Under the pieces are notes generated by a model. That model did not search any database, was not told the origin of the DNA, and saw nothing but the letters and a program-made list of their open reading frames with translations. The position numbers were made by a program, and so were the translations under genes. Shown here in pieces: positions 43,111-52,309 of a stretch of DNA of 64,000 nt. The stretch's first letter is position 1, and every line of letters starts with the position of its first letter. The stretch is from Bordetella genomosp. 1 (lineage in GTDB: Bacteria; Pseudomonadota; Gammaproteobacteria; Burkholderiales; Burkholderiaceae_B), in assembly GCF_002261335.1 (NCBI RefSeq), contig NZ_NEVL01000006.1, positions 310,001-374,000 of the forward strand. Reading direction: 5' to 3'.

Positions 43111-44139
43111 TCACATGACGAATTCGGGCGTGTCGTGCGGCACGCGCTGGCGCGTGGCCAGGGCCGCCTCGGGCGACAGCTCGGGCTGTTGCACGCCGAG
43201 GTTGCAGGCGCCGTATTCCATGTCGGTTTCGTCGCGGCCGCTCAACAGCGGGCAGCGCGCGAACAGCTCGGCCACCCAGTCGGAGAACACCCGCACCTTG
43301 GGCGAGAGCTGGCGGCTCTGCAGATACAGCAGCGAGATCGGCACCGGCGAGGGCTTCCATTGCGGCAGCACCTCGACCAGCTCGCCCGATTGCAGGTGCG
43401 GCAGGGCCATGTAGCGCGCGGTCTGGATCAGGCCGAAGCCCTGCACGCCGCAGGCCAGGTGGGCGCCGAGGTCGTTGACCGACACGATGCCGGGCACGTC
43501 CACCGTCTGTTCCTTGCCATCGACCACGAAATCCCAGCTGCAGTTGCGCCCGCCGCTGCCGAAGTAATGCACGGCGTAGTGGCGCTCCAGGTCGGCCAGG
43601 GCGTGCGGCACCCCCTCGCGCTCCAGATAGGAGGGCGCGGCGCAGGTGAGCGTTTGGAAGGTGCCGATGCGGCGCGCCACCAGGCTGGAATCCTCGAGCG
43701 GGCCGGAGCGGATCACGCAGTCGACCGCCTCCTGCACCAGGTCGACGCGGCGCTCGCCCATCCCGATGACCAGTTCGACATCGGGGTAGCGGGTGTGGAA
43801 TTCGCACAACGCCGGGATCAGCACCAGGCGGCCGATACAGGCCGGCACGTCGATGCGCAGCCGGCCCTGCGGACGCAGCGCGGCATCCTGGAAGCAGGCC
43901 TCGGTCTCCTCGACCTCGGACAGGATTCGGGTGGAATGTTTGTAGTAGGCCGCGCCATCGGGCGTCAGGCTGATGCGGCGGGTGGTGCGATTCAGCAGGC
44001 GCACACCCAGGTGCCGTTCCAGGTTCTGAATGATGGTGGTCACGGTGGTGCGCGGCAGCGCCAGGATGTCGGCGGCTCGGGTGAAGCTGTTGGCTTCGAC
44101 CACCCGCACGAACACCTGCATGGCTTGAAAGCGGTCCAT
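43111..44139 (-). CDS. LysR family regulator of the RND efflux operon
   Basis: A 342-residue LysR regulator. The helix-turn-helix occupies residues 1-60 (MDRFQAMQVFVRVVEANSF, TRAADILALPRTTVTTI). The effector domain follows, with an extra 35-residue tail beyond the usual end. It is divergently transcribed from the RND operon starting at 44378, the arrangement of MexT-like regulators and mexEF-oprN-type pumps, so activation of the pump genes is likely. Confidence 0.9.
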   Translation of the reverse strand: MDRFQAMQVFVRVVEANSFTRAADILALPRTTVTTIIQNLERHLGVRLLNRTTRRISLTPDGAAYYKHSTRILSEVEETEACFQDAALRPQGRLRIDVPACIGRLVLIPALCEFHTRYPDVELVIGMGERRVDLVQEAVDCVIRSGPLEDSSLVARRIGTFQTLTCAAPSYLEREGVPHALADLERHYAVHYFGSGGRNCSWDFVVDGKEQTVDVPGIVSVNDLGAHLACGVQGFGLIQTARYMALPHLQSGELVEVLPQWKPSPVPISLLYLQSRQLSPKVRVFSDWVAELFARCPLLSGRDETDMEYGACNLGVQQPELSPEAALATRQRVPHDTPEFVM

Positions 44140-44183
44140 GGTTTCGTGTCCTGATTGTCAGACGTGCGTGCAGCATAACCCGG

Positions 44184-44230
44184 AATCCGTCCGGATTGTA
44201 CGGTCAGAACAAACAGTATTGCCGAAATAC
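44184..44230. promoter_or_regulatory. Dyads in the lysR-RND intergenic region
   Basis: AATCC-N4-GGATT (44184-44197) and GTATT-N5-AATAC (44216-44230) lie 45-90 bases from the LysR start in the 238-base divergent region. One or both are candidate binding sites for that regulator. Confidence 0.4.
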
Positions 44231-44377
44231 GATTGTTTATTCTGGCCGTCAAAAGACGCAGAATTCGCCCATCTGTATCGGCCAGACCGGATTTTCTGCC
44301 CTTCCCGCCTCGCGCACCCTCCCCGCGCGGACAGCCGGCCTCCCCGATCTCCCCAATCCGCAAATCAAGGAATCACC

Positions 44378-45571
44378 ATGACGGTCTCCCGCCATCGTAT
44401 CGCCGTTTTGTCGATCGCCGCCGCGCTTGCGCTGGGCGCCGGCACCTACTACTGGAGCCCCGGCAAGGACGGCGCCGGCACCGCGCACGCCCAGGGTGCC
44501 CCGAGCGCCCCGCCCGTGGACGTGGCCCCGGCGTTCTCGCGCTCCATCGTCGACTGGCAGCGCTATTCCGGCCGCCTCGAAGCCATCGACCGCGTCGACA
44601 TCCGCCCGCTGGTCTCGGGCACGCTGACCGAAGTGCACTTCAAGGACGGGCAACTGGTCAAAAAGGGTGACGCATTGTTCACCATCGACCCGCGCCCCTA
44701 CGTGGCCGAGGTCGACCGCGCCCAGGCCGCCCTGGCCGCCGCCCGCGCCCGGGTGTCGTACACCGCGTCGGACCTGAGCCGCGGCCAGCGCCTCATCACC
44801 GAGAACGCGATCGCCAAGCGCGATTTCGAAGAGAAGCAGAACGCCGCGCGCGAAGCGGCCGCCAACCTGCAGGGCGCGCAGGCCGCGCTCGAGACCGCCA
44901 AGCTCAACCTGGGCTATACGCGCATCGTGGCGCCGGTCGACGGCCGCGTCTCGCGCGCCGAAGTCACGGTGGGCAACGTGGTCAACGCCGGCGCGCAGTC
45001 GGTGGCGCTGACCACGCTGGTCTCCGTGGCCGAGATGTACGCCTCGTTCGACGTGGACGAGCAGACCTTCCTGAAGTACGTGAACCCGGCCCGCACCACC
45101 GGCGCCGACGTGCCGGTGCAGCTGGGCCTGGCCAACGAAGACGCCTACTCGCGCGAAGGCCGCGTGCAGTCGATCGACAACCGCCTGGACACCACGTCCG
45201 GCACGATCCGCCTGCGCGCCGTGTTCGACAACGCCGACGGCAGCCTGCTGCCGGGCCTGTATGCGCGCGTGCGGCTGGGCGGCGGCGCGCCGCGCGATGC
45301 CGTGCTGATCGACGAAAAGGCCGTCGGCACCGACCAGAACAAGCGCTTCGTGCTGGTGGTGGACGACCAGAACCAGGCCACCTATCGCGAGGTGGTGCTG
45401 GGCGCGAACGTCGGTCCGCTGCGCGTGGTGGAGAAGGGCCTGACCGTGGGCGAGAAGATCGTGGTCAATGGCCTGCAGCGCGTGCGCCCCGGCGAGAAGG
45501 TCGCGCCGAACCTGGTCTCGATGGACACCGCGCCCGCGGCCGTCAAGACCGCTCAGGCTTCGCTGCAATAA
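44378..45571 (+). CDS. RND efflux periplasmic adaptor subunit (MexE/AcrA type)
   Basis: A 397-residue membrane-fusion protein. It has an N-terminal membrane anchor/signal (residues 6-25), lipoyl halves around VDIRPLVSGTLTEVHFKDGQ and GYTRIVAPVDGRVSRAEV, a central coiled-coil hairpin (residues about 110-165) and beta-barrel and membrane-proximal domains. It links the inner-membrane pump to the outer-membrane channel. The ATG at 44378 follows CAAGGAATCACC. It is the first gene of the operon; 33 bases separate it from the pump gene. Confidence 0.95.
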   Translation: MTVSRHRIAVLSIAAALALGAGTYYWSPGKDGAGTAHAQGAPSAPPVDVAPAFSRSIVDWQRYSGRLEAIDRVDIRPLVSGTLTEVHFKDGQLVKKGDALFTIDPRPYVAEVDRAQAALAAARARVSYTASDLSRGQRLITENAIAKRDFEEKQNAAREAAANLQGAQAALETAKLNLGYTRIVAPVDGRVSRAEVTVGNVVNAGAQSVALTTLVSVAEMYASFDVDEQTFLKYVNPARTTGADVPVQLGLANEDAYSREGRVQSIDNRLDTTSGTIRLRAVFDNADGSLLPGLYARVRLGGGAPRDAVLIDEKAVGTDQNKRFVLVVDDQNQATYREVVLGANVGPLRVVEKGLTVGEKIVVNGLQRVRPGEKVAPNLVSMDTAPAAVKTAQASLQ

Positions 45572-45604
45572 GGCGAACCTCACGTACCTGAGTACGGAAC
45601 AACA

Positions 45605-48600
45605 ATGAACATCTCAAAATTCTTCATCGACCGCCCGATCTTTGCGGGCGTGCTGTCGGTGCTGGTGCTGCTGGGCGGCCTGCTGGCCATGTTCCAGCTG
45701 CCCATCTCCGAGTATCCCGAAGTCGTGCCGCCTTCCGTGGTGGTGCGGGCCCAGTATCCCGGCGCCAACCCCAAGGTGATCGCCGAGACGGTGGCCTCGC
45801 CGCTGGAAGAGTCGATCAACGGCGTGGAAAACATGCTGTACATGCAGTCGCAGGCCAACAGCGACGGCAACCTCACGCTCACGATCAACTTCAAGCTCGG
45901 CGTGGATCCCGACAAGGCGCAACAGCTGGTGCAGAACCGCGTGTCGCAGGCGCTGCCGCGCCTGCCGCCGGACGTGCAGCGCCTGGGCGTGACCACCACC
46001 AAGAGCTCGCCCACCCTGACGCTGGTGGTGCACCTGATCTCGCCCAACGATCGCTACGACATCACCTATCTGCGCAACTACTCCATCATCAACGTCAAGG
46101 ATCGCCTCGCGCGCATCACCGGCGTGGGCGAAGTGACGGTGTGGGGCGCGGGCAACTACTCGATGCGCGTGTGGCTCGACCCGCAGAAGGTGGCCCAGCG
46201 CGGCATGACGGCGACCGAGGTTGTCAATGCGATCCGCGAGCAGAACGTGCAGGTGGCGGCCGGCGTGATCGGCGCGTCGCCCAACGCCGGCGACGTGCCG
46301 CTGCAGCTCAACGTGAATGCGCGCGGCCGTCTGCAGACCGAGGAAGAGTTCCGCGACATCATCCTCAAGACCTCGCCGGACGGCGGCGTGACGCGCCTCG
46401 CCGACGTGGCGCGGGTGGAGCTCGACGCCCAGGAATACGGGCTGCGCTCGCTGCTGGACAACAAGCCGGCCGTGGGCATGGGCATCATGCAGTCGCCGGG
46501 CGCCAACGCGCTCGACGTGGCCACGCAGGTGCGCGCCGCGATGCAGGAGCTGTCGCAGGACTTCCCGCCCGGCGTGGAATACCGCATCGAATACGATCCC
46601 ACGCAGTTCGTGAAGTCCAGTATCGAGGCCGTGGTGCACACGCTGCTCGAGGCCATCGCGCTGGTGGTGCTGGTGGTGATCCTGTTCCTGCAGACCTGGC
46701 GCGCCTCCATCATTCCGCTGCTGGCGGTGCCGGTGTCGATCATCGGGACCTTCGCGTTCCTGCTGATGTTCGGCTATTCGATCAACGCGCTGTCGCTGTT
46801 CGGCATGGTGCTGGCGATCGGGATCGTGGTCGACGACGCGATCGTGGTGGTCGAGAACGTGGAGCGCAACATCGCGGCGGGGCTGTCGCCGCGTGACGCG
46901 ACCTATCGCGCCATGCGCGAGGTGAGCGGCCCCATCATCGCCATCGCGCTGACGCTGTGCGCGGTGTTCGTGCCGCTGGCCTTCATGACCGGTCTCTCGG
47001 GCCAGTTCTACAAGCAGTTCGCCATGACCATCGCCATCTCGACGGTGATCTCGGCCTTCAACTCGCTGACCCTGTCGCCCGCGCTGTCGGCCCTGCTGCT
47101 CAAGGGCCACCACGAGAAGCCCGACTGGCTCACGCGCGCCATGAACAAGGTGTTCGGCCGCTTCTTCGCCTGGTTCAACGGCGTGTTCTCGCGCGGCTCC
47201 GACCGCTACGCCACCGGCGTGACCGGCGTGATCCGCCGCAAGAGCTCCGCCATGGTGGTGTACGCCGTGCTGCTGGCCGCGACCGTGGGTATCTCGTACC
47301 TGGTTCCGGGCGGCTTCGTGCCGGCGCAGGACAAGCAATACCTGATCGGCTTCGCGCAGCTGCCCAACGGCGCCTCGCTCGACCGCACCGAAGACGTGAT
47401 CCGCACCATGTCGGACATCGCGCTCAAGGAACCGGGCGTGCAGAGCGCCATCGCCTTCCCGGGCCTGTCGATCAACGGCTTCACCAACAGCTCGAGCGCC
47501 GGCATCGTGTTCGTCACGCTCAAGCCGTTTGCCGAACGCAAGGACGCCGCGCTGTCGGGCAACGCCATCGCCGCCGCCCTGAACCAGAAGTTCGGCGCCA
47601 TCAAGGGCTCGTTCGTGGCGGTGTTCCCGCCGCCGCCGGTGCTGGGCCTGGGCACGCTGGGCGGCTTCAAGCTGCAGATCGAAGACCGCAGCGCGCTGGG
47701 CTACGAGGCGCTCGACCAGGCGACGCAGGCGTTCCTGGCCAAGGCCGCGCAGACGCCCGAACTGGGTCCGGGCTTCTCGAGCTTCCAGATCAACGTGCCG
47801 CAGCTCGACGTGGACCTCGATCGCGTGAAGGCCAAGCAGCTGGGCGTGCCGGTCACGGAAGTGTTCGACACGATGCAGATCTATCTCGGCTCGATGTACG
47901 TGAACGACTTCAACCGCTTCGGCCGGGTGTTCCAGGTGCGTGCGCAGGCCGATGCGCCGTTCCGCTCGCATCCCGACGACATCCTGCAGCTCAAGACCCG
48001 CAACGCCGCCGGCGACATGGTGCCGCTGTCGTCGCTGGTCACGGTGAAGCAGACGTTCGGCCCCGAGATGGTGGTGCGCTACAACGGCTATACGGCCGCC
48101 GACATCAACGGCGGACCGGCGCCGGGCTATTCGACCAACCAGGCCCAGGCCGCCGCCGAACGCGTGGCCGCCGAAACGCTGCCGCGCGGCATGAAGTTCG
48201 AATGGACCGACCTGACGTACCAGCAGATCCTGGCCGGCAACGCGGGGGTGTGGGTGTTCCCGATCAGCGTGCTGCTGGTGTTCCTGGTGCTGGCCGCGCT
48301 GTATGAAAGCCTGACGCTGCCGCTGGCGGTGATCCTGATCGTGCCGATGAGCGTGCTGGCCGCGCTGGCCGGTGTCTATCTCACGGGCAACGACAACAAC
48401 ATCTTCACCCAGATCGGTTTGATGGTGCTGGTGGGGCTGTCGGCGAAGAACGCGATCCTGATCGTGGAATTCGCCCGCGAGCTGGAGATGCAGGGTGCCA
48501 GCCCGCGCGAGGCCGCGATCGAAGCCAGCCGTCTGCGCCTGCGCCCGATCCTGATGACCTCGATCGCGTTCATCATGGGCGTCGTGCCCCTGGTGCTCGC

Positions 48601-48799
48601 CACCGGCGCCGGCGCCGAGATGCGCCATGCCATGGGCGTGGCGGTGTTCTTCGGCATGCTGGGCGTGACGCTGTTCGGTCTGTTCCTCACGCCGGTGTTC
48701 TACGTCCTGCTGCGCACGCTGAGCAAGCGCAAGCTGCAATCGGCCTCGCATCACGATGCGCCGCTGCATGCGCCGCACACGCCCAGCGCCAGCCATTGA
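45605..48799 (+). CDS. RND multidrug efflux permease (MexF/BpeF-like)
   Basis: A 1064-residue HAE-1 family drug/proton antiporter: MNISKFFIDRPIFAGVLSVL starts helix 1. There are 12 helices, two large periplasmic loops, and proton-relay Asp410-Asp411 in helix 4 (IGIVVDDAIVVVEN). The early segment ISEYPEVVPPSVVV and the overall feel are closest to the MexF group. Substrates probably include chloramphenicol- and quinolone-like compounds, inferred from the family. Full length, no damage. Confidence 0.96.
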   Translation: MNISKFFIDRPIFAGVLSVLVLLGGLLAMFQLPISEYPEVVPPSVVVRAQYPGANPKVIAETVASPLEESINGVENMLYMQSQANSDGNLTLTINFKLGVDPDKAQQLVQNRVSQALPRLPPDVQRLGVTTTKSSPTLTLVVHLISPNDRYDITYLRNYSIINVKDRLARITGVGEVTVWGAGNYSMRVWLDPQKVAQRGMTATEVVNAIREQNVQVAAGVIGASPNAGDVPLQLNVNARGRLQTEEEFRDIILKTSPDGGVTRLADVARVELDAQEYGLRSLLDNKPAVGMGIMQSPGANALDVATQVRAAMQELSQDFPPGVEYRIEYDPTQFVKSSIEAVVHTLLEAIALVVLVVILFLQTWRASIIPLLAVPVSIIGTFAFLLMFGYSINALSLFGMVLAIGIVVDDAIVVVENVERNIAAGLSPRDATYRAMREVSGPIIAIALTLCAVFVPLAFMTGLSGQFYKQFAMTIAISTVISAFNSLTLSPALSALLLKGHHEKPDWLTRAMNKVFGRFFAWFNGVFSRGSDRYATGVTGVIRRKSSAMVVYAVLLAATVGISYLVPGGFVPAQDKQYLIGFAQLPNGASLDRTEDVIRTMSDIALKEPGVQSAIAFPGLSINGFTNSSSAGIVFVTLKPFAERKDAALSGNAIAAALNQKFGAIKGSFVAVFPPPPVLGLGTLGGFKLQIEDRSALGYEALDQATQAFLAKAAQTPELGPGFSSFQINVPQLDVDLDRVKAKQLGVPVTEVFDTMQIYLGSMYVNDFNRFGRVFQVRAQADAPFRSHPDDILQLKTRNAAGDMVPLSSLVTVKQTFGPEMVVRYNGYTAADINGGPAPGYSTNQAQAAAERVAAETLPRGMKFEWTDLTYQQILAGNAGVWVFPISVLLVFLVLAALYESLTLPLAVILIVPMSVLAALAGVYLTGNDNNIFTQIGLMVLVGLSAKNAILIVEFARELEMQGASPREAAIEASRLRLRPILMTSIAFIMGVVPLVLATGAGAEMRHAMGVAVFFGMLGVTLFGLFLTPVFYVLLRTLSKRKLQSASHHDAPLHAPHTPSASH

Positions 48800-48814
48800 T
48801 CCACGGAGCCTGAC

Positions 48815-50380
48815 ATGAAACAACGCTATTTTCGCGGCTCCGCCCTGCTGTTCTCCCTGCTGGTGCTGGCGGGGTGCGCGGTGGGACCGGAGTACGACAG
48901 ACCGGCGGTGAGCACGCCCGCCGGCTACAAGGAAGCGGCCGGCACGCCGGTCGCGCTGGAGGCCCACGAGGCCGGCAGCTGGAAGCCCGCGACGCCGTCG
49001 GAAGACGCGCTGCGCGGCGAATGGTGGAAGATCTTCGGCGACCCCGCGCTCGACGCGCTGGAAGCCGAGGCCATCCAGGCCAACCAGAACCTGCAGGCCG
49101 CGGCCGCGCGCCTGACCCAGGCCCGCGCGCTGCAACGCGACGCGCGCTCCGATTACTTCCCGCGCGTGGACGGTGCCTTCGGCCCGTCGCGCCAACGCCA
49201 GTCGCCGGCCTCGCAAGGGCTGGCCGATGACGCGCCCTCGTCGGCCAACACGCTCTGGCGTGCGCAGGCGTCGGTGGCCTACGAGGCCGATCTGTTCGGC
49301 CGCGTGTCGCGCAACGTCGAGGCCGCGACGGCCGACCAGCAGGCCAGCGAGGCGCTGTACCGTTCGGTGCTGCTGGCCCTGCAGGCCGACGTCGCGCAGG
49401 CCTACTTCCAGGTGCGCGAGTACGACGCCGAGTCCAAGCTGTATCGGCAGACCGTGAAGTTGCGCGAGGAAACGCTGCAGTTGATCCAGCGCCGCTACGA
49501 CGCGGGCGACATCAGCGAGCTCGACCTGGCGCGCGCCAAGTCGGAACTGGCGTCGGCGCAATCGCAGGCGCTGGGCGTGGACCGCCAGCGCGCGGTGGCC
49601 GAGCATGCGCTGGCCGTGTTGCTGGGCAAGACGCCGGCGGAGTTCACGATGCCGGCGCAGCCGCTGCAGCCGGTGCTGGTGCAGATCCCCGCGGGCCTGC
49701 CGTCCACGCTGCTGGAGCGCCGCCCCGACATCGCGGCGGCCGAACGCACCATGGCCGCGGCCAACGCGCGCATCGGCGTGGCGAAGTCGGCGTTCTTCCC
49801 GCGCCTGGACATCACCGGCGCCTTTGGCTACGAGTCGTCGTCGCTGGGCAATCTGTTCGAGTGGTCGTCGCGCACCTTCCTGCTGGGCCCGCTGGTGGGC
49901 GCCGCGCTGTCGGTGCCGATCTTCGACGGCGGCCGGCGCCAGGCCGGCGTGGACCGGGCGCGCGCAGTCTACGAAGAGGACGTGGCGCAGTACCGCCAGA
50001 CGGTGTTGAACGCGTTCCGCGAAGTCGAGGACAACCTCGCCAACCTGCGCATCCTGGCCGACCAGACCCGCGCGCAGGACAGCGCGGTGGACTCGGCCTC
50101 GCGCGCGGCGCGCATCTCGCACACGCAGTATCGCGAGGGTTCGATCAGCTATCTCGACGTGATCGAGGCCGACCGCACCGTGCTCGCGCAGCAGCGTGTG
50201 TCGGTGCAGCTGAGCGGCGAACGCGCCCGCTCGGCCGTGGCGCTGGTGCGCGCCCTGGGCGGCGGCTGGGACACGCCGCTGCCCGGCGCCGAACCGCGTT
50301 CGGCCGATGCGCAGAAGACCCCGCCCGCGGCCGCCCCGTCGGCCCAGTCGGGCGGCGACTCGCGCCTGGCGCAGCGCTGA
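48815..50380 (+). CDS. Outer-membrane efflux channel lipoprotein (OprM/NodT family)
   Basis: A 521-residue TolC-like channel. A signal and lipobox LAGC (FSLLVLAGCAVGPEY) anchor it by lipid. The two outer-membrane-efflux repeats include EADLFGRVSRNVEAA and PIFDGGRRQAGVDRAR. It trimerises to complete the tripartite pump encoded upstream. It starts 15 bases after the pump stop with GGAGCC as ribosome site. The Ala/Pro-rich C-terminal tail is longer than usual. Confidence 0.95.
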   Translation: MKQRYFRGSALLFSLLVLAGCAVGPEYDRPAVSTPAGYKEAAGTPVALEAHEAGSWKPATPSEDALRGEWWKIFGDPALDALEAEAIQANQNLQAAAARLTQARALQRDARSDYFPRVDGAFGPSRQRQSPASQGLADDAPSSANTLWRAQASVAYEADLFGRVSRNVEAATADQQASEALYRSVLLALQADVAQAYFQVREYDAESKLYRQTVKLREETLQLIQRRYDAGDISELDLARAKSELASAQSQALGVDRQRAVAEHALAVLLGKTPAEFTMPAQPLQPVLVQIPAGLPSTLLERRPDIAAAERTMAAANARIGVAKSAFFPRLDITGAFGYESSSLGNLFEWSSRTFLLGPLVGAALSVPIFDGGRRQAGVDRARAVYEEDVAQYRQTVLNAFREVEDNLANLRILADQTRAQDSAVDSASRAARISHTQYREGSISYLDVIEADRTVLAQQRVSVQLSGERARSAVALVRALGGGWDTPLPGAEPRSADAQKTPPAAAPSAQSGGDSRLAQR

Positions 50381-50480
50381 TCGGGCAGGCGTGGCGGGTC
50401 CTTCATTGGTGAACGGACCCGCCACGCCGACACACTCGATCCGCTCGCTCCGCAAGCGGCACCCGCGCGCAGCCGCTTCC

Positions 50481-50726
50481 AACAAAGGTGTCAGACTGCA
50501 ATTTTCCTTCGTCCGACATACCAAACAAAGGTGTCAGACTGCATTTTTCGGATGCTGCGTGTTCCCCGACAAAGGTGTCAGACTGCATTTTTTCGTGCAG
50601 CTTCCCGCGCAAACAAAGGTGTCAGACTACATTTTCCGTGGCGGAGCAAGCTGCCGAAAATGTAGTCTGACACCTTTGTTTTGGAGGCCGGGCGAGCGGG
50701 AAAATGTAGTCTGACACCTTTGTTTT
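50481..50726. repeat. Left GGTGTCAGAC repeat array (6 copies) with terminal inverted repeat
   Basis: Forward copies begin at 50481, 50523, 50569 and 50612; reverse copies span 50656-50682 and 50700-50726. Consensus AACAAAGGTGTCAGACTRCA plus a T run. The outermost 63 bases (50481-50543) are an inverted copy of 51538-51600 with about four mismatches. No gene lies in 50381-50813 apart from this. Confidence 0.9.
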
Positions 50727-50813
50727 GGTTGGACGCGGGCGGTGCGAGGTGGCCGCGCCTTTTCGGCGACGTCTGGGCGTACGGGGCGACGCGCGCCGGT
50801 TCATAATGCAGGC

Positions 50814-51335
50814 ATGAGCCCGCCCGCCACCCGCCTCTTCTTCGCGCTCTGGCCCGCGCCCGACGTGGCGCAGGAGATCGACGCCGGCTGGACGGCGCCG
50901 GCGCACGCGCATTGCGGCGGGCGCAGGATGCGGCCCGACACGCTGCACCTCACCCTCGCCTTCCTGGGCAACGTCGACCCCGACCAAGTCGCGCCGCTCA
51001 AGACCATCGCTCGCGCGCTGCCCGTGCCGCCCGGCACGATCCGGCTCGAACGCTACGGCCGCTTCGACCGGCCCGGCGTGGTCTGGACAGGCCCCGCCGA
51101 AGCCGATGCCGCGTTGCTGGCGCTGCATGCCGCGCTCTGGCAGGCGCTCGCCCCGCTGGGGTACGCGCCCACCGAATCCACCTACCGCCCGCACGTCACG
51201 CTGCTGCGCAACACCCGCACCGAGCCTCCCGACGCGCCCGCCCCGCTGGTGTGGCACTACGACCGCTGCGTGCTGGTCCGATCAGACCCTGGCGGCCAGG
51301 CCCGCTATCACGTCATCGCCCACTCCGGCGGCTGA
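50814..51335 (+). CDS. thpR: RNA 2',3'-cyclic phosphodiesterase ThpR
   Basis: A 173-residue 2H phosphoesterase of the LigT/ThpR family, which opens 2',3'-cyclic phosphate ends in RNA. The two catalytic H-x-T-x motifs are His45-L-T-L (HLTLAF) and His127-V-T-L (HVTLLR). Its length is standard. The ATG at 50814 begins MSPPATRLFFALWP; no strong ribosome site is evident. The gene is enclosed by inverted repeat arrays on both sides and has no operon partner. Confidence 0.93.
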   Translation: MSPPATRLFFALWPAPDVAQEIDAGWTAPAHAHCGGRRMRPDTLHLTLAFLGNVDPDQVAPLKTIARALPVPPGTIRLERYGRFDRPGVVWTGPAEADAALLALHAALWQALAPLGYAPTESTYRPHVTLLRNTRTEPPDAPAPLVWHYDRCVLVRSDPGGQARYHVIAHSGG

Positions 51336-51340
51336 TCCCG

Positions 51341-51602
51341 ACAAAGCTGTCAGACTGCATTTTTCAACAATGGTGTCAGACTGCATTTTCGACGAGGGTT
51401 TCGAACGGCAGACGCCGGCCGGCCCGCCTCAAAAAATGCAGTCTGACACCATTGTTTCGGACGGCCGGCGGCGGCTGGCCCGCTTCCAATAAATGCAGTC
51501 TGACACCTTTGTTTGAGGGCACGGTGCACGCGAAAAATGTAGTCTGACACCATTGTTCGGGATGTCGGACGAAGGAAAATTGCAGTCTGACACCTTTGTT
51601 TT
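51341..51602. repeat. Right GGTGTCAGAC repeat array (6 copies) with terminal inverted repeat
   Basis: Forward copies at 51341-51365 (with GCTGTCAG variant) and 51366-51390; reverse copies at 51431-51457, 51488-51514, 51532-51557 and 51575-51602. The order of orientations is the mirror image of the left array (++++-- versus ++----). It fills most of the gap to the next gene at 51664. Confidence 0.9.
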
Positions 51603-51663
51603 TTGGGGTGGCGGATGGGCGTGGCACAATCGCGGCAGGTTTTTTTCTGGGGTGTGTTCAGCC

Positions 51664-52224
51664 ATGCTGGTCCTGCTTGATCAAGACGGGGTGCTCGCCG
51701 ATTTCGAACATGCGTTCATCGCCGCGTGGCGGGAGCGGCATCCGGAGATCGCGCCGGTCGCGTTCGAGAATCGCACGTCGTTCCACATCCTCGACGACTA
51801 TCCGCCCGAGCTGCGCGCGAAGGCGGAGGCGATCTATACGGCGCCGGGCTTCATTCGCAACCTGCCGCCGGTGCCGGGCGCGATCGAGGCGTGGCGCGAC
51901 CTGAACGCGCTGGGGCTGGACGTGCGGATCTGCTCGTCGCCGCTGCGCCAGTTCGAGAACAACGTCGCCGAGAAATTCCTGTGGGTCGAAAAGCATCTCG
52001 GCCGCGCGGCCACCGAGAAGCTGATCCTCACGCGTGACAAGACGCTGGTGCAGGGCGATCTGCTGATCGACGACCGGCCCGAGATCGTGGGCGCGGTGCG
52101 GCCGCGCTGGCAGCACATCCTCTATGACGCGCCCTACAACCGTCACGTGGCCGACCGGCCGCGCCTGACCTGGCAGAACTGGCGCAACGTGCTGGCCGGC
52201 GCGCTGTATCGTGCGGACGGCTGA
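51664..52224 (+). CDS. 5'(3')-deoxyribonucleotidase-like HAD phosphatase (NT5C family)
   Basis: A 186-residue HAD-superfamily nucleotidase. Motif I is D6-Q-D8-G-V (LLDQDGVLADFE), motif II CSSPL, and the final acidic motif LLIDDRPE. It is the size of the NT5C group, which dephosphorylates (deoxy)nucleoside 5'-monophosphates. The ATG at 51664 begins MLVLLDQDG. The gene starts 64 bases after the right repeat array and may be transcribed from within it. Confidence 0.85.
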   Translation: MLVLLDQDGVLADFEHAFIAAWRERHPEIAPVAFENRTSFHILDDYPPELRAKAEAIYTAPGFIRNLPPVPGAIEAWRDLNALGLDVRICSSPLRQFENNVAEKFLWVEKHLGRAATEKLILTRDKTLVQGDLLIDDRPEIVGAVRPRWQHILYDAPYNRHVADRPRLTWQNWRNVLAGALYRADG

Positions 52225-52309
52225 CCCCCTGCCAGCGGTCACGAATTAGGGCTATCCTGACCGATACGTCCGGCGCCTCATGCGCCGGCGGTCCGGCCAG
52301 GAGCCCTAC

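Noticed and set aside
45614..50524. A 1636-codon open frame on the minus strand
   Set aside because: It is antisense to the RND pump and channel genes. Its His/Arg/Gln/Val-rich composition is the usual shadow of GC-rich coding DNA, and it has no recognisable domain.
50481..51602. CRISPR array
   Set aside because: Copies occur in both orientations, spacers range from 0 to about 40 bases and differ in length, a gene interrupts the series, and no cas genes are present.
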